Shown: positions 1-6,095, counted from the first letter of the stretch. The stretch is DNA of 10,532 nucleotides from JANRKG01 sp033763635 (GCA_033763635.1 JANRKG010000215.1:1-10532), one strand, 5' to 3'. The notes: generated from the letters alone by a model not told the origin. Numbers and translations: made by a program.

Positions 1-1639
1 CCGATGCAGTTTCCATCGAGGCCAAATCTACCACCAGTCCGGGTGGAATGGGTTGGGAAGGGGGGGCAGCAGCAACTCGGCAATGTAGCAAACTCACCGT
101 TACATTGTCGTGACCATTCAGGGTGTTGGCGATCTCCAGCCAGCGGCGAGTTGCGGTTAAGAGATCGACCTGCCCATCCAGCAAAGGCAGGATCGTTGGC
201 TCCCACCAATCTTCGACCCGATCGTAGTCACTCAGCCCGTCGGAACACAACAGAAACACGCACTCTTCGTCCAGGACAAAGGATTGAACGGTGGGATGGA
301 GATTCACGGCATTTCCCATGCCCAACGCTTGAATGAGGGAACCGGACGTACTGACCTGTTGGGCATCCCGATAAAAGGCGTACCCCAGGCGCACCTCCCG
401 TGAAGCCAAGTCATCATCCAGGGTGACTTGATGGCATCCAGAACGAGTGATGCGGTAGACGCGACTATCTCCTACATGGGCGACATAGAGCAGGTGTGCC
501 CGTGCCAGAGCCAAAACAACGGTTGTGCCCATCCGCTGGCGATCGTGCCGTTTTTCGCTGTCATTGCGTTGGCTAATCTGGTTGTTAGCAACCCCGATCG
601 CCCTTTCTAAGGCTGCGATGACTGTATCTGAATCGGTAGAAGTCGCAGAAAACCCCTGAACTTCCCGTTGAATCGCATCGATCGCCAATTGGGATGCAAT
701 ATTTCCCCCTTCATGCCCACCGATCCCGTCACACACCAGGGTCAGGGGAGGGGACTCAAAACTGCCCTGAGCATTCGAGGTAAAGGATTGCTGGGTGCCA
801 GTAGGAGGATGGCAAGCATCTTCGTTCCGTTGACGGCTTGGTCCCTGATCTGTGAGTGTAGCGATGTAAATTTGGCGAGTAGACAATCGGCCAATCTGCT
901 CCAATCCCTTTTCTAGCGACACCATGAGGGGGTCCACCCCTCGAATGCGTCGCTGGGTGAGATGATGACAAAGCTCCTCCAGAAACGGCTGAATAGAAGG
1001 ATGGGCGCTCTTTGCCAGGGAACTCCAACCTTTGCCCAGGGTTACGAGATCAGGGGGAGTCGGCCAATTGCGATCGAACTGTAACTCTAAAACTCGCACG
1101 AGAGACCCCTCTAACCGCAACAGATCAGGCATTAGTAGGGTGACAGTTGCTCCCTCACGATGCAGGGGATACCAGAGGTGGGCAATCTGCCAGAGAAAGT
1201 GGAGTTGCTGAAAGGGGGTTGCGGTAGGCCAGACACTCCCCAGGGAAGGACAGAGCCAATCTTCATCGATTTCTGAAGTCGGGGGTTCTCGCCGCAGTGG
1301 TGCATCTTCTAGCAACAGCACGCCTTGGCCCAATCCGCCAAAAGGCTGGGGAATGTGGAGGCGATCGGCAAACAAACGCAGATAAGGGACCACCCGATCG
1401 GGAACGGGATTCGGGAATTCGGGAAGCAGACCCGGTTTTGTATCTAACCAAACTCGTGGACTTTTCACCTGATAGCGATCGTTGACCATTGGCCCTATTG
1501 CAACTGCCCGATCGCCCACAACCCACAAATAGCGCTTTGTTAGGGGACTCCGACATTGCTGGCAAAAGTGATTAGTTTCCGCGTTGGGAAACTGACATTG
1601 GGCGTTTGAACAATAGATGGAGGTTGTGACATCTTTCAT
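1..1639 (-). CDS. PP2C-type Ser/Thr protein phosphatase with N-terminal zinc ribbon (3' end outside window)
   Basis: An open frame runs from ATG at 1639-1637 to the window edge, about 546 codons without a stop, so the C-terminus is missing. Residues 1-30 form a zinc ribbon with Cys10, Cys15, Cys26 and Cys29 (C-x4-C, C-x2-C). Residues about 35-250 match nothing I recognise. From about residue 255 the PP2C domain follows in order: DQGPSRQRNEDA, VCDGIGGHEGG (metal-binding Asp near 303), MGTTVVLALA, VAHVGDSRVYRI, LCSDGLSDY (near 465) and GHDNVTVSLL (near 508). These are the metal-binding and active-site motifs of the PPM/PP2C family, which removes phosphate from Ser/Thr using Mn or Mg. No membrane segment is visible, so a soluble enzyme is expected. 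An AGGA ribosome site lies 6 nt before the ATG. The substrate is unknown; cyanobacterial PP2C enzymes commonly oppose Ser/Thr kinases. The family call is secure. Confidence 0.93.
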   Translation of the reverse strand, partial: MKDVTTSIYCSNAQCQFPNAETNHFCQQCRSPLTKRYLWVVGDRAVAIGPMVNDRYQVKSPRVWLDTKPGLLPEFPNPVPDRVVPYLRLFADRLHIPQPFGGLGQGVLLLEDAPLRREPPTSEIDEDWLCPSLGSVWPTATPFQQLHFLWQIAHLWYPLHREGATVTLLMPDLLRLEGSLVRVLELQFDRNWPTPPDLVTLGKGWSSLAKSAHPSIQPFLEELCHHLTQRRIRGVDPLMVSLEKGLEQIGRLSTRQIYIATLTDQGPSRQRNEDACHPPTGTQQSFTSNAQGSFESPPLTLVCDGIGGHEGGNIASQLAIDAIQREVQGFSATSTDSDTVIAALERAIGVANNQISQRNDSEKRHDRQRMGTTVVLALARAHLLYVAHVGDSRVYRITRSGCHQVTLDDDLASREVRLGYAFYRDAQQVSTSGSLIQALGMGNAVNLHPTVQSFVLDEECVFLLCSDGLSDYDRVEDWWEPTILPLLDGQVDLLTATRRWLEIANTLNGHDNVTVSLLHCRVAAAPPSQPIPPGLVVDLASMETAS

Positions 1640-1645
1640 GAAGTT

Positions 1646-1649
1646 TCCT
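1646..1649 (-). promoter_or_regulatory. Ribosome binding site of the PP2C gene
   Basis: AGGA on the minus strand, 6 nt upstream of the ATG at 1639. It supports this start, which is also the one that keeps the complete four-cysteine zinc ribbon. Confidence 0.6.
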
Positions 1650-1769
1650 GCCCATCCCCGTTTACATCACTATTGGAGTCCCCAAACAAGTTAAAGAAGG
1701 ATTCTATGGTAGATGAGTACCCTTATTAAAACTCAGGAAAGCACTTGTGAGGGGATCTGAGGGGAAAAA

Positions 1770-1807
1770 GGGAAGAGGGCAAGGGGCAGAAGCCAGAGAG
1801 AAGGCTT
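1770..1807 (+). repeat. Purine-rich dispersed repeat, left copy
   Basis: The stretch starts GGGAAGAGGG and ends AGAAGGCTT. Both blocks recur, inverted, at 2407-2454 on the far side of the pirA-like gene, with CAGAAG between them in both copies. It resembles the purine-rich short repeats scattered through non-coding DNA of many cyanobacteria. The copies are imperfect. Confidence 0.5.
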
Positions 1808-1840
1808 GTTTGCATCCATCCCTTAAAAATAACTGGGGGT

Positions 1841-1863
1841 GATTGAGCGCAGTTTGCTCAATC
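1841..1863. repeat. Perfect 8-bp inverted repeat
   Basis: GATTGAGC and GCTCAATC are perfect arms around a 7-nt loop. No T-run follows on the plus strand that would make a standard terminator (the next bases are GACAAAAA). It lies about 200 bp upstream of both diverging genes, so it could be an operator or a hairpin in an untranslated leader. The role is unknown. Confidence 0.45.
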
Positions 1864-1991
1864 GACAAAAACTGGATGGATCACTTCAGAATGAGGGTAT
1901 TATTGAATAAATCTTTATATGGCGATTTAAGAAAATAATAAGAAAAATTAAGGTGAACCATCAGGTATTTAAACTTTTTAGGCTATTTTTA

Positions 1992-2030
1992 GTATCTTTA
2001 GATACGGTTTGACGCTTTAAGTGTTATCTT
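1992..2030 (+). promoter_or_regulatory. NtcA-type box with candidate -10 element, upstream of pirA-like gene
   Basis: GTATCTTTAGATAC at 1992-2005 fits GTA-N8-TAC, the binding consensus of the cyanobacterial nitrogen regulator NtcA. Its arms GTATCT and AGATAC are perfect inverted repeats around TT. A TAN3T-type -10, TATCTT, lies at 2025-2030, 19 nt after the box. NtcA-activated promoters usually have about 22 nt here, so the box could serve activation or, by covering the -35 region, repression. A TTGACG at 2009-2014 is too close to this -10 to be its -35. The box is plain in the sequence; NtcA binding is inferred. Confidence 0.65.
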
Positions 2031-2065
2031 AGAAAAAAGCGAATACACTACAAGGCTTAGAAAAA

Positions 2066-2233
2066 ATGTCCATCATGAACAAAAATCGTCAACAAGCCCT
2101 GACACAGGCTGCTGCTGCCCACCAGGAAAACCTCAAGAGAAGTTTGCAACGCCGGATGGAAGCAGCACGCGCGCGGGGAGATGAAGATTTGCTGCGTCTG
2201 TTAGAAGCAGAAGCGAGCTACTTGAATCGATAA
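2066..2233 (+). CDS. pirA: Small PII-interacting regulator of arginine synthesis, PirA-like (55 aa)
   Basis: This short gene encodes 55 residues starting MSIMNKNRQQALTQAAAAHQ. It is probably almost wholly helical, with a basic middle (LKRSLQRRMEAARARGDEDL) and an acidic end, LLRLLEAEASYLNR. Size and pattern match the cyanobacterial family described as PirA (Synechocystis Ssr0692). That family binds the PII signalling protein and so keeps PII from activating N-acetylglutamate kinase, the controlled step of arginine synthesis. I recognise the family from memory, not from an alignment. The NtcA-type box upstream suits it, because pirA is reported to be under NtcA control. It stands alone with its own promoter region and terminator. 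The start could also be ATG at 2075, which gives MNKNRQQ; neither start has a strong ribosome site (AAGG at 2052-2055). Confidence 0.7.
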   Translation: MSIMNKNRQQALTQAAAAHQENLKRSLQRRMEAARARGDEDLLRLLEAEASYLNR

Positions 2234-2268
2234 GCTTGAATCAATCAGTTTGTTTAGCCAAGCAAACG

Positions 2269-2312
2269 ATTCTCAGGGTTCTAAATGCTTCAGGAACCTT
2301 GAGAATTTTTTT
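2269..2312 (+). terminator. Intrinsic terminator of pirA-like gene
   Basis: ATTCTCAGGGTTC (2269-2281) pairs with GAACCTTGAGAAT (2294-2306). This is a 13-bp stem with one G-U pair and a 12-nt loop, followed at once by a run of seven T (2306-2312). It begins 36 nt after the pirA-like stop codon. Confidence 0.88.
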
Positions 2313-2517
2313 GGGAATTTTTGCGCTTCATCATAGCTACTGTAGTACCTGTTAGCAGTACCCGTTCCCATTAGGCCAGGTTGGCAAGTCAAAATGCTTT
2401 TACTCTAAGCCTTCTGTCTTCTGCCTTCTGTCTTCTGTCTCCTACCCTCTTCCCCAATACCGATGGAGAAGCCCCCTAAAAGATGGTCAACTAATAGAGG
2501 GGTTTGAGTGAACTGCT
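2313..2517. other. Non-coding leader before the oxidoreductase gene
   Basis: No gene is visible. An imperfect 13-bp tandem pair starts at AGTACC (AGTACCTGTTAGC then AGTACCCGTTCCC, 10 of 13 identical, about 2345-2370). A pyrimidine-rich repeat follows at 2407-2454. I could not assign a clear promoter or a strong ribosome site for the gene at 2518. Confidence 0.5.
2407..2454 (-). repeat. Heptamer tandem repeat; inverted partner of the repeat at 1770-1807
   Basis: From 2411 the units are CTTCTGT, CTTCTGC, CTTCTGT, CTTCTGT, then the degenerate CTCCTAC (to 2445). This is the style of cyanobacterial short tandemly repeated repetitive (STRR) heptamers. Read on the minus strand it opens GGGAAGAGGG and closes AGAAGGCTT, the same end blocks as the copy at 1770-1807. 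Confidence 0.65.
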
Positions 2518-3627
2518 ATGACACAACAAGTTTTAATCCTGGGAGGGAGTGGTCGCGTTGGGCGATCGGTTGCTGCTGATTTGCTGGCCTATACGGATGC
2601 TGCCATCACCATTACAGGCCGATCGCTCGATAAGGGAGAACGGATTCAGGGAGATCTGGGCGATCGAGTCCGATTCTTGAATCTTTCCCTTTCCGACGCG
2701 GATGTATTGCGATCGGCAATTTCCCATGCCCACCTTGTCATCCACTGTGCCGGACCCTTCCACTATCGGGATGCGACGGTTTTGAAGACTTGTATTGAGG
2801 TGGGGGTCAATTACCTCGATGTGAGTGACAATCGAGCCTTTACCCTGAAAGCCCTGTCCTATCAACCTGCTGCTAAGGAAGCGGGGGTTACAGCCATCAT
2901 CAACACGGGCATTTTTCCTGGCATTTCCAATAGTATGGTGCGGCAGGGGGTCGAACAATTGGATGAGGTGGATACCATTCACCTGAGTTATGTAGTTGCC
3001 GGATCGGGTGGGGCCGGGGTGACGGTGATGCGGACGACGTTCCTGGGGCTGCAAACTCCCTTCCAGGCGTGGATTGAGGGAGATTGGCGTTGGATTCAAC
3101 CCTACAGCGATCGGGAAGCTGTTGCCTTTCCGTCTCCTTACGGAAAAGCCCATGTTTACTGGTTTGATATGCCAGAGGCTTTTACCCTGGTTGAAAGTTT
3201 TCCAGTCAAAACGGTGATTACCAAGTTTGGTTCCGTTCCCGATTTTTACAATCACCTCACCTGGATTGCGGCCCACTGGTTTCCCAAATCCTGGATGAAA
3301 AATCCAGCGGGGATCGAGTTTTTGGCCCATGTCAGTCACCGGATGACTGCGGCTACGAATCCTTTTAGTGGGATTGGTGTTGCCATTCGCTCCGAAGTGA
3401 AGGGACGGAAGAATGGACAGGGTGCCTGTCTGAATTCCTTGCTGGTTCATGAAAATACGGCGATCGCTTCCGGGTACGGTACGGGCAGCATTGCCCAACT
3501 CCTGTTAGCAGGGCAACTGAAAAAAACGGGAGTTTGGCCTGTTGAACAGGCGTTACCGACGGATCAGTTTGAACAGGTGATGGCGAGTCGGGGGGTTCAA
3601 ATTCAACAGGAATGGAGCCAGGTCTAA
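2518..3627 (+). CDS. Saccharopine dehydrogenase-like NAD(P)-binding oxidoreductase
   Basis: The 369-residue protein opens with a Rossmann fold: strand QVLILGG, glycine loop GGSGRVG (residues 9-15), then TGR at 33-35, where the Arg would favour NADP. CAGP (77-80), NYLDVSD (98-104) and GIFPGISNSM (131-140) follow in the order seen in the saccharopine dehydrogenase/reductase-like superfamily. These motifs define the cofactor domain only, and members act on very different substrates. A true lysine-pathway role should not be assumed. No signal peptide is visible. The start is ATG with no strong ribosome site. The gene stands alone on its strand, and its TAA overlaps the stop of the convergent glycosyltransferase gene. 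The opposite strand also carries a long open frame (2533-3498), which I treat as a shadow. Confidence 0.85.
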   Translation: MTQQVLILGGSGRVGRSVAADLLAYTDAAITITGRSLDKGERIQGDLGDRVRFLNLSLSDADVLRSAISHAHLVIHCAGPFHYRDATVLKTCIEVGVNYLDVSDNRAFTLKALSYQPAAKEAGVTAIINTGIFPGISNSMVRQGVEQLDEVDTIHLSYVVAGSGGAGVTVMRTTFLGLQTPFQAWIEGDWRWIQPYSDREAVAFPSPYGKAHVYWFDMPEAFTLVESFPVKTVITKFGSVPDFYNHLTWIAAHWFPKSWMKNPAGIEFLAHVSHRMTAATNPFSGIGVAIRSEVKGRKNGQGACLNSLLVHENTAIASGYGTGSIAQLLLAGQLKKTGVWPVEQALPTDQFEQVMASRGVQIQQEWSQV

Positions 3628-4763
3628 TCTTTGGGGCGAGGGATACGCCAGCGAGGATGTTGGGGGGACGCGACCAATTCTTGCCACAGGGTTTCGTAGC
3701 GATCGGTCATGCGTTCCACCGTGAGTTGCGCTACGGCAATCTCTCGGCCTCGTTTTCCAAACCGTTCTCGCAGAGCAGGATCGTCTCGCAATCGACGCAA
3801 AGCCAGGGCTAAACCTTCCACATCATTCTTTTCTACCAGTAAACCTGTTTCCCCATCTACCACCGCTTCTGGAATACTACCCACCCGTGTCGCTACCACT
3901 GAACGACCTGCCAGCATCGCCTCTCCAATTGTCAGGGGAAAACCCTCCGATCGCGACGGCAAAGCCAGCACATCAAAGTTTGCCAGGTAAGTATGCGGAT
4001 TCTCAACCCATCCAGGTAAAGACAGACGATCGGCGATTCCTAATTCCTGTGCCAACTGTTCCAGTGCGGGCCGTTCTCCCCCTTCCCCCAGAATGACCAA
4101 TTGGACTCCCTCAACCTGAGCAACGGCCCGTAGCAGAACATCCTGGGCCTTCATTGGGTCCAATCGCCCAATGCAACCCAGCACCATTTCGCCAGCAAGG
4201 CGATCGGGCAGGGGCGGAGGTTCTCCCCGGTCTGGTACACCATTCGGAATCGATCGCACCGTATTTCGTCCCAGAGCATAGAAGTCCTCCATCCGACGAG
4301 CGCTGGCTTCACCAACTGCAACATGGGCATCGACCCGCAACGATAAGCAGCGAGTTCGCCATAGTTCTACTGCATCGGTGGTCCGCAAGGGAAGCTGATC
4401 GACCCGTACAACGCGGGCATTTGGGAGGGTAAGGGCTGCTGCCAGTCCGATCGCCCCTGCCCAGGGAGTACAGAGATTGAGATGGACTACATCGGGGCTG
4501 AGTCTTCGAAAGGTATTCCAGTGGTTGAGGAAGGCTCCCGGTCCCCGATCGGTCAGGAGAATTTGCTCAACTTGTGGGCGGGTTGCAGTGAATCGGTCCA
4601 AGACCCGATCATCCACTCCCACCACCACGCTCTCAATGGTCTGCGAAACGGTTGCGATCAAATTCGCCAGACTAATTTCAGCCCCCCCAATGCTTGTAGA
4701 GTCTGTATAAAAAATGACTCGTAACGGACGCTCAATGAGAGGGCGAGGGACAACCATACCCAT
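3624..4763 (-). CDS. GT4-family glycosyltransferase (GT-B fold)
   Basis: This 379-residue protein has two Rossmann-like domains. The N-terminal acceptor domain starts at LRVIFYTDST and contains the glycine loop IGGAE (25-29). The C-terminal donor domain has GRLDPMK (199-205; Arg200 and Lys205 are the usual nucleotide-sugar phosphate contacts), ILGEG (224-228), the E-x7-E pair Glu273/Glu281 in SEGFPLTIGEA, and ETGLLV (305-310). This pattern is typical of retaining GT4 enzymes, which move a sugar from a nucleotide donor onto a glycan or lipid. The exact sugar and acceptor cannot be read. The ATG at 4763 is 11 nt after the STAS stop codon, so the two are almost surely one transcript. ATG at 4757 (Met3) is a possible start; neither has a clear ribosome site. 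The TAG overlaps the convergent gene's TAA by 4 nt. Confidence 0.9.
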   Translation of the reverse strand: MGMVVPRPLIERPLRVIFYTDSTSIGGAEISLANLIATVSQTIESVVVGVDDRVLDRFTATRPQVEQILLTDRGPGAFLNHWNTFRRLSPDVVHLNLCTPWAGAIGLAAALTLPNARVVRVDQLPLRTTDAVELWRTRCLSLRVDAHVAVGEASARRMEDFYALGRNTVRSIPNGVPDRGEPPPLPDRLAGEMVLGCIGRLDPMKAQDVLLRAVAQVEGVQLVILGEGGERPALEQLAQELGIADRLSLPGWVENPHTYLANFDVLALPSRSEGFPLTIGEAMLAGRSVVATRVGSIPEAVVDGETGLLVEKNDVEGLALALRRLRDDPALRERFGKRGREIAVAQLTVERMTDRYETLWQELVASPQHPRWRIPRPKD

Positions 4764-4774
4764 ACAAAAGTGAA

Positions 4775-5110
4775 CTAGGTTCCCTTCGTAACCAGGGATT
4801 TGTAAAAGGTGGCGCGATCGGCAAAGATGCCAAAGATGCGATCCAGGTCAGTAATGTCGATAATTCCCCGCGCCTGATCGTTGGGGGAACATAGGTAAAC
4901 ATTGCCACCCGCTAACTTTGCTTTAGAATGCATCGAAACCAGAACACCCAAGCCAGAACTGTCAATAAAGGTGACTCCCTGCAAGTCTACGAGAACATCA
5001 CGGGATCCAGACTCGATAGACTCTTGAAACTCTTTCAACAGAGGGGCGGATGTAGATGAACTTAAAATGCCAGTCGGGTTAATGACCCGAACATTAAGAG
5101 AACTAGACAA
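4775..5110 (-). CDS. STAS-domain anti-sigma factor antagonist
   Basis: The 111-residue protein is a single STAS domain. VLVDLQGVTFIDSSGLGVLV (39-58) holds the signature D50-S51-S52-G53. By analogy with SpoIIAA, Ser52 would be the residue phosphorylated by an anti-sigma/kinase partner and released by a PP2C phosphatase. The family works by partner switching: the unphosphorylated form captures the anti-sigma factor. No kinase, sigma factor or dedicated phosphatase gene is next to it. The start is TTG at 5110-5108, chosen because GGAG lies 8 nt upstream; the frame stays open further upstream without a better start. It is the first gene of a two-gene unit with the GT4 enzyme. Some cyanobacterial STAS proteins control hormogonium polysaccharide, so a role in surface glycan control is plausible but unproven. 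Confidence 0.88.
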   Translation of the reverse strand: MSSSLNVRVINPTGILSSSTSAPLLKEFQESIESGSRDVLVDLQGVTFIDSSGLGVLVSMHSKAKLAGGNVYLCSPNDQARGIIDITDLDRIFGIFADRATFYKSLVTKGT

Positions 5111-5118
5111 GGCTAATG

Positions 5119-5122
5119 CTCC
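5119..5122 (-). promoter_or_regulatory. Ribosome binding site deciding the TTG start of the STAS gene
   Basis: GGAG on the minus strand with 8 nt between it and the TTG at 5110. It is the best ribosome site nearby and supports a non-ATG start. Confidence 0.65.
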
Positions 5123-5126
5123 AGTA

Positions 5127-5150
5127 ACTTGTACAAGTGATGTTGCAACA
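5127..5150. promoter_or_regulatory. Two adjacent perfect palindromes upstream of the STAS gene
   Basis: ACTTGTACAAGT (5127-5138, 12 bp) and TGTTGCAACA (5141-5150, 10 bp) are both perfect palindromes, separated by GA. They end 4 nt from the ribosome site of the STAS gene. They could be operators for dimeric repressors, or small RNA hairpins controlling translation. The binding factor is unknown. Confidence 0.45.
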
Positions 5151-5155
5151 CGAAT

Positions 5156-5197
5156 GGGACTTAAAAGCTGGGACTTAAAAACTGGGACTTAAAAGCT
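5156..5197. repeat. 14-bp tandem repeat, three units
   Basis: GGGACTTAAAAGCT, GGGACTTAAAAACT, GGGACTTAAAAGCT lie head to tail with a single mismatch in the middle unit. The 8-bp palindrome CTTCGAAG (5196-5203) starts within its end. Confidence 0.9.
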
Positions 5198-5236
5198 TCG
5201 AAGATAGAAACAACCCTGATAAACCAAACTAATCGG

Positions 5237-5269
5237 ATTGATCACTAATTGATCACTAATTGATCATGA
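5237..5269. repeat. 11-bp tandem repeat, three units
   Basis: ATTGATCACTA, ATTGATCACTA, ATTGATCATGA. The first two are identical and the third differs in its last three bases. Each unit contains the palindrome TGATCA. Confidence 0.9.
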
Positions 5270-5277
5270 GAAGTCAT

Positions 5278-5322
5278 GAGTCATTGCTAGAGAAGTCATT
5301 GCTAGAGAAGTTATTGCTATAA
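5278..5322. repeat. 15-bp tandem repeat, three units
   Basis: GAGTCATTGCTAGAG, AAGTCATTGCTAGAG, AAGTTATTGCTATAA. The first two differ at one base and the third is more worn. Confidence 0.9.
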
Positions 5323-5334
5323 GTCAATTCTGAT

Positions 5335-5358
5335 ACCTCAAGAACGACCTCAAGCACC
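5335..5358. repeat. 12-bp tandem repeat, two units
   Basis: ACCTCAAGAACG then ACCTCAAGCACC, with the first eight bases identical. It runs directly into the next repeat. Confidence 0.7.
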
Positions 5359-5386
5359 CTAAGATTCCCTAAGACTCTCTAAGACT
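5357..5386. repeat. 10-bp tandem repeat, three units
   Basis: CCCTAAGATT, CCCTAAGACT, CTCTAAGACT, each step differing by one base. This is the outermost block of the repeat mosaic. Confidence 0.85.
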
Positions 5387-5418
5387 TTCCATGCCTTCTT
5401 ACCGATCTGGGTACCGCT

Positions 5419-5427
5419 TTTATATCA
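5419..5427 (-). promoter_or_regulatory. Candidate extended -10 promoter for the STAS-GT4 unit
   Basis: The minus strand reads TGATATAAA, an extended -10 (TG-n-TATAAA). The -35 is weak: TTGGTT would leave a 15-nt spacer. If used, the transcript would start near 5412 and carry a leader of about 300 nt containing the whole repeat mosaic. Confidence 0.35.
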
Positions 5428-5600
5428 CACTACCTAGACAACCAATCGAAGATGACCCTAGGAGCCCCTGATGGCGGGCTTAGCGTTGCCACATCTAGTT
5501 TTCCCCAGAATAGCTTGAAATCAAAGCTTCTAACAAAACTTTACGGAGATAATAAAAATTAGACTCCAATCTTCCGTGAAATTCCTTAGAAACTCTTAAT

Positions 5601-6095
5601 TTAAATTACAAAGCGAGGAGGAGTTAACCAGAACAACTGACAGTTTCCCAAGAGAGGCCCGGATTCGGGTAAGCACAAACCGAGGATGCCAGCTTTTTTC
5701 AGGGTAATCACCCCCCGCACCTCACCCCAAATTAGCCCTTCTGCCCACTCGCTTAAGTCTGGCTCATGACCGACGATCGCCAATCGCGTTTCCCCAGATT
5801 GTCGCCAGCCCTCCAACCACTGCAACCAGGCTTCTCGATCGCCACCCGGAGCCAGCCAATCGGAAACCTCCAGCCGACCCACCAGTTGCGTCTCGGACAA
5901 AATAGCTGCCGTTTGCAATGCCCGCACCAGGGGACTGGTCAAAACCGTCTCGAAGGATACCTTGAACTCCCGAAGTCGTTGGGCCACCTGTCGGGTCTTG
6001 CGATCACCTTCTTCCGTCAAGGGGCGTTCTTTGTCGTTGGCCCAGCTTCCGCGATCGGCTGCTAACCCGTGACGAATAATATACAGTTCTGCCAT
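5601..6095 (-). CDS. sixA: SixA-like phosphohistidine phosphatase
   Basis: The 164-residue protein has the histidine phosphatase fold: LYIIRHGLA at the start with the nucleophile His9 in RHG (8-10), TSPLVRALQTA (53-63; Arg58 binds phosphate) and VGHEPDLS (108-115; His110 as second catalytic His). The length is that of SixA rather than the larger phosphoglycerate mutases. SixA removes phosphate from phosphohistidine, for instance on phosphotransfer domains of hybrid kinases; its target here is unknown. No signal peptide or membrane segment is visible, so it is probably cytoplasmic. The ATG at 6095 has no obvious ribosome site. The gene diverges from the GT2 gene and is separated from the STAS unit by 490 bp, so it is probably transcribed alone. 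Confidence 0.88.
   Translation of the reverse strand: MAELYIIRHGLAADRGSWANDKERPLTEEGDRKTRQVAQRLREFKVSFETVLTSPLVRALQTAAILSETQLVGRLEVSDWLAPGGDREAWLQWLEGWRQSGETRLAIVGHEPDLSEWAEGLIWGEVRGVITLKKAGILGLCLPESGPLLGNCQLFWLTPPRFVI

Larger units (their letters stand above)
1640..2065. other. Non-coding region between divergent PP2C and pirA-like genes
   Basis: This 426 bp stretch has no plausible gene. It must hold the promoters of two diverging genes. It contains a purine-rich repeat (1770-1807), an 8-bp hairpin (1841-1863), a strongly AT-rich section (about 1895-1990) and a perfect NtcA-type box (1992-2005), all entered separately. I could not place a convincing -35/-10 pair for the PP2C gene. Confidence 0.6.
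5111..5600. other. Long non-coding region between sixA and the STAS-GT4 unit
   Basis: These 490 bp hold no plausible gene. From the STAS side outwards come the ribosome site, two palindromes, then five tandem repeats with units of 14, 11, 15, 12 and 10 bp (5156-5386), a candidate promoter (5419-5427) and about 170 bp of plain sequence. A weak hairpin (AGCCC with GGGCT, about 5463-5480) and an imperfect ACGGAGAT/ATCTTCCGT pair (about 5543-5577) are visible, but neither has a T-run. I see no clear terminator for sixA. Confidence 0.6.

Noticed and set aside
4..336. A plus-strand frame of 110 residues at the left edge
   Set aside because: It lies opposite the PP2C domain, including the GHDN and SDG motifs, and has no features of its own.
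1992..2005. LexA-type site
   Set aside because: The sequence fits GTA-N8-TAC exactly and lacks the AGTAC...GTACT arms of cyanobacterial LexA sites.
2533..3498. A 321-residue open frame on the minus strand inside the oxidoreductase gene
   Set aside because: The plus-strand frame has clear Rossmann motifs. The reverse frame is rich in Asn, Gly, Arg and Pro without any fold signature, so it is a shadow.
5156..5386. CRISPR array
   Set aside because: The repeats are directly adjacent, have different units, and there are no spacers or cas genes.
5535..5600. Intrinsic terminator for sixA
   Set aside because: The imperfect ACGGAGAT/ATCTTCCGT pairing is short, has a large loop and no T-run after it.
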